Origin: Mobilicoccus sp032056465
GTDB lineage: Bacteria > Actinomycetota > Actinomycetes > Actinomycetales > Dermatophilaceae
Length of the DNA: 64,000 bases
Reading direction: 5' to 3' (one strand)
NCBI RefSeq assembly: GCF_032056465.1
Contig: NZ_DAMBCL010000008.1
Part shown: piece by piece, positions 61,663-64,000 of the stretch
Position numbering within the stretch: the stretch's first letter is position 1
Layout of the letters: every line of letters begins with the position of its first letter
Notes under the pieces: generated by a model
Databases searched by the model: none
What the model was told of the DNA's origin: nothing
Seen by the model: only the letters and a program-made list of their open reading frames with translations
Position numbers and translations under genes: made by a program

Positions 61663-62859
61663 ATGAGCGACTCCAGCACCAGGCTCGTCCGGATGACGCC
61701 GCGCGACCCGCACGAGCCCGGCCGCACGGCGAGCACGCTGGAGCTGTTCTTCGACCTGGTCTTCGTCGTCGCGGTGAGTACCGCCTCCGCCGAGTTGCAT
61801 CACGCGCTCGCGGAGGGCCACGTGCGGGACGGCCTCATCCGTTACGCAGTGGTGTTCTTCGGGATCTGGTGGGCGTGGATGAACTTCACGTGGTTCGCCA
61901 CCTCGTTCGACGCCGACGACTGGCTCTACCGGGTGTTGACGGTCGTGCAGATGGGCGGCGTCCTCACCCTCGCCGCGGGCATCGAACCGACCTTCCAGCA
62001 GAACGACTACCGCATCCTCGTCTTCGGCTACGTCATCATGCGCCTGGCGATGGTCGCGCAGTGGCTACGCGCATCGCTGGCCGGAGGGCACACCCGTCGG
62101 ACGACGCTCACCTATGCCGCCGGTATCGCACTCGTCCAGTGTCTCTGGTTGGCCTGGCTGCTCCTGTCGGGGACTCCGGCCCAAGTGTGTCTGGGCGTCT
62201 TGATCGCCGCGGAACTCGCCATCCCGGTGATCGCCGAGGCGCGCGGCCGCACCCCGTCGCACCCGCACCACATCACCGAGCGGTACGGGCTCTTCACGCT
62301 CATCGTCCTCGGCGAGAGCCTGTTGGCCTCGGCCAACGCCATCTTCGCCGCCCGCTCCGAACAGCAGGCGTACGGCCCTCTCATCTCCCTGGCGGCGCTC
62401 GTCCTCACCATCACGGCGACGCTGTGGTGGATCTACTTCTGGCCGGAGCACCACCACTGCATCGGTGGGATGCGTCGATCGCTGCGGTACGGCTACGTCC
62501 ACTACATCGTCTTCGCCTCCGCGGCGGCGGTGTCGGTCGGCATCGAGATCCAGATCGACGCCCTCACCGGCCACAGCCCGCTGGGAACGGTCGGAGACGG
62601 ATACTCCGTCGCCATTCCGGTGGCCGTCTTCCTGCTGAGCCTCTGGTGGATCGCGATCCGCGAACAGGCGGACCGGATGGTGCGGGTCGTCGTCCCGCTC
62701 GCCGCCGCACTCATCCTCGTGGACCCGCTGCTGAGCACACCGATCCTCTCGACCGCGGTGATCCTCGTGCTCGTCGTCGTCGCGCTCGTCTGGCGGCCAC
62801 CGGTCACCGCGTCGACGGCGACGGGCGGACACGCCTCGCCGCGGCGAGGCGGTGGGTGA
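61663..62859 (+). CDS. Low-temperature requirement protein A (LtrA) family membrane protein
   Basis: This 398-residue membrane protein has about ten to eleven helices. The signature is near the N-terminus: TASTLELFFDLVFVVAVSTA, then GIWWAWMNFTWFATSFDADD, and later HHITERYGLFTLIVLGESLL and WWIYFWPEHHH. LtrA proteins are of unknown biochemical role; the name comes from cold growth in Listeria. A TACTCT -10 candidate (61581-61586) would give a ~70-nt leader. Its 3' end overlaps the MFS gene by 56 bp (convergent). Confidence 0.92.
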   Translation: MSDSSTRLVRMTPRDPHEPGRTASTLELFFDLVFVVAVSTASAELHHALAEGHVRDGLIRYAVVFFGIWWAWMNFTWFATSFDADDWLYRVLTVVQMGGVLTLAAGIEPTFQQNDYRILVFGYVIMRLAMVAQWLRASLAGGHTRRTTLTYAAGIALVQCLWLAWLLLSGTPAQVCLGVLIAAELAIPVIAEARGRTPSHPHHITERYGLFTLIVLGESLLASANAIFAARSEQQAYGPLISLAALVLTITATLWWIYFWPEHHHCIGGMRRSLRYGYVHYIVFASAAAVSVGIEIQIDALTGHSPLGTVGDGYSVAIPVAVFLLSLWWIAIREQADRMVRVVVPLAAALILVDPLLSTPILSTAVILVLVVVALVWRPPVTASTATGGHASPRRGGG

Positions 62860-64000
62860 TCGCGGCGGCGACGAGTCCGGCGACGAGCGGCACGGTCATC
62901 GCGGTGCGAAGGCCGGAGTGGTCGGCGATGAGGCCGATGATCGGTGAGGTGCCGAGGAACCCGAGGCGCATGAGCCAACTGAGCAGGGCGACGCCGGTGC
63001 CGTGGGGGAACCCGGGCAGCCGCGCCGCCGCCGCGTAGGCCGCGGGCACGAGGGTGGCGCACCCGAATCCCATCAGCGTCAGACCGAGGAGACCGACCGC
63101 GATGCTCGGCGCGACCACGAGGGTCACCGCGCCCACGACGATCGTCACCGCGCCCGCGCGGGCCACGGCGACCCGCCCCCAACGGTCGGTCATCGGGTCA
63201 CCGGTGACCCGCCCGACGAACTGGGCGGCCAGCATGACGCTGTATCCGAGCCCGGCCACACCCGCTCCGGCCTGCAACACCTCCCCCATGTAGAGGGCCG
63301 CCCACGAACTCGCGACCTCCTCGAGCAGCGTGCCGCAGATCGCGAGGACGATCAGTGGGAGGAGGAGCCGCCAGGGTCGCGACCCGACACGAGAGTCCGT
63401 CGCGACGTCCTCCCCCTCGTCGACTCCGCCCTGCGCCGTGCCTCCCGCGTCGCCCGTGTCCCCGGTCGGCATGACGGTGAGCGGTACGCGCGAGAGAACT
63501 GCCGCGAGCACCGCCGCGCCGCTCCACACGAGGCCGTTGACCCCGAGCATCACCCCGATGGGGATCTGCGCCCCGGCGCTCCACGCACCGAGGAGCCCCC
63601 CGGTCGCAGCGCCCAGACTCCACACGGCGTGCAACGAGTTGATGATCGAGCGCTCGGCCCACTGCTCGACGAGGGCTCCCTGGATGTTCTGGGCCGCATC
63701 GACGATCGCATCGACGAACCCGGCCACGAGCAGCGCCACCGCGAACACCGCCGCCGTCGAGCTCGTGCCGGCGAGGAAGACGAACCCCGCGATCAGCGCG
63801 GTGCCGACCCCCATGAGCACGCCGGTGCCGTAGCGACGGACGAGGGGACCCGCGAGCCCCGCGGCCAGGATCGCGCCGGCGGGAAAGGCGATGACCGTGA
63901 CGCCGAACTGCGTGTTGCTCAACCCCATCGCGGCCTTGAGCTCCGGATACCGCGGCAGGAGCATCGCGAAGATGATCCCGTTGGTGAAGAACATGAGGCT
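62804..64000 (-). CDS. Major facilitator superfamily transporter (5' end beyond window)
   Basis: This MFS protein has 12 expected helices; about 396-398 residues are visible. FFTNGIIFAMLLPRYPELKA is the first helix and the cytoplasmic motif A-like GPLVRRYGTG follows. A central loop (TGDTGDAGGTAQGGVDEGED) separates the two halves. The frame continues to the window edge (codons for Ser-Leu before the first internal Met), so the real start probably lies past 64000. It resembles YbjJ-like or fucose-permease-like MFS proteins. Substrate unknown. Confidence 0.9.
   Translation of the reverse strand, partial: SLMFFTNGIIFAMLLPRYPELKAAMGLSNTQFGVTVIAFPAGAILAAGLAGPLVRRYGTGVLMGVGTALIAGFVFLAGTSSTAAVFAVALLVAGFVDAIVDAAQNIQGALVEQWAERSIINSLHAVWSLGAATGGLLGAWSAGAQIPIGVMLGVNGLVWSGAAVLAAVLSRVPLTVMPTGDTGDAGGTAQGGVDEGEDVATDSRVGSRPWRLLLPLIVLAICGTLLEEVASSWAALYMGEVLQAGAGVAGLGYSVMLAAQFVGRVTGDPMTDRWGRVAVARAGAVTIVVGAVTLVVAPSIAVGLLGLTLMGFGCATLVPAAYAAAARLPGFPHGTGVALLSWLMRLGFLGTSPIIGLIADHSGLRTAMTVPLVAGLVAAAITHRLAAARRVRPSPSTR

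Overview
The window is a contiguous piece of a very GC-rich (roughly 70% or more by eye) actinobacterial chromosome, most likely from a Micrococcales-type organism. Evidence for this: the gene sets rplM-rpsI-glmM and xseA-xseB-DUF4245, an LpqY-SugABC-like trehalose-type importer, several DinB/DUF664 (mycothiol-associated) proteins, frequent GTG starts, ATGA/GTGA stop-start overlaps, and a recurrent 'TANNNT, 6-7 nt, start codon' arrangement typical of leaderless actinobacterial transcripts. I saw no rRNA, tRNA, CRISPR array, transposase or integrase.

Layout. 0-2.3 kb: 3' end of a Dpp/Opp-type peptide importer operon (permease tail and two ATPases). 2.4-4.9 kb: single-subunit quinol-type nitric oxide reductase (norB). 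4.9-8.9 kb: minus-strand operon of an ABC-2 exporter plus a NarL/DesR-type two-component system. 9.2-15 kb: alanine-type aminotransferase, two adjacent class I amidotransferase-fold proteins (the first has lost its catalytic cysteine), an FAD monooxygenase, a D-2-hydroxyacid dehydrogenase and a DUF808 membrane protein. 15-24 kb: small enzymes and regulators, including a PhnB-like gene broken by one amber codon and an unusual monooxygenase/flavin-reductase-like fusion. 24-25.7 kb: a lower-GC insert (higBA toxin-antitoxin plus an SDR) bounded by imperfect copies of the 3' end of ychF. 25.7-34 kb: housekeeping genes (ychF, lipase, thioesterase, rmuC, ispH, xseAB). 33.9-42.8 kb: a TetR regulator and a six-gene drug-efflux-type operon (two HlyD adaptors, two ATPases, two permeases) that share a common operator. 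42.9-47.4 kb: lpqY-sugABC-like importer. 47.6-50.1 kb: class I fumarase coupled to a beta-carbonic anhydrase. 50.2-53 kb: glmM, rpsI, rplM, with a 44-bp tandem repeat at the rpsI stop. 53-56.5 kb: ArsR-type and WYL regulators and two DinB proteins. 56.6-60.9 kb: a nitrite-reduction cluster (DUF2249, an NnrS-like membrane protein, and a 927-residue membrane-anchored three-cupredoxin NirK). 61-64 kb: ArfB-like release factor, LtrA-like protein and a truncated MFS gene.

How it works together: the NirK cluster would make NO from nitrite and NorB, over 50 kb away, would reduce NO to N2O. The two promoter regions share an 11-nt element, which suggests common control. The most unusual items are the multidomain NirK, the catalytically dead/active amidotransferase pair, the FAD-NmrA fusion, the ychF-bounded higBA-SDR insert, the shared TetR operator overlapping two leaderless starts, and the repeat at the rpsI terminus.
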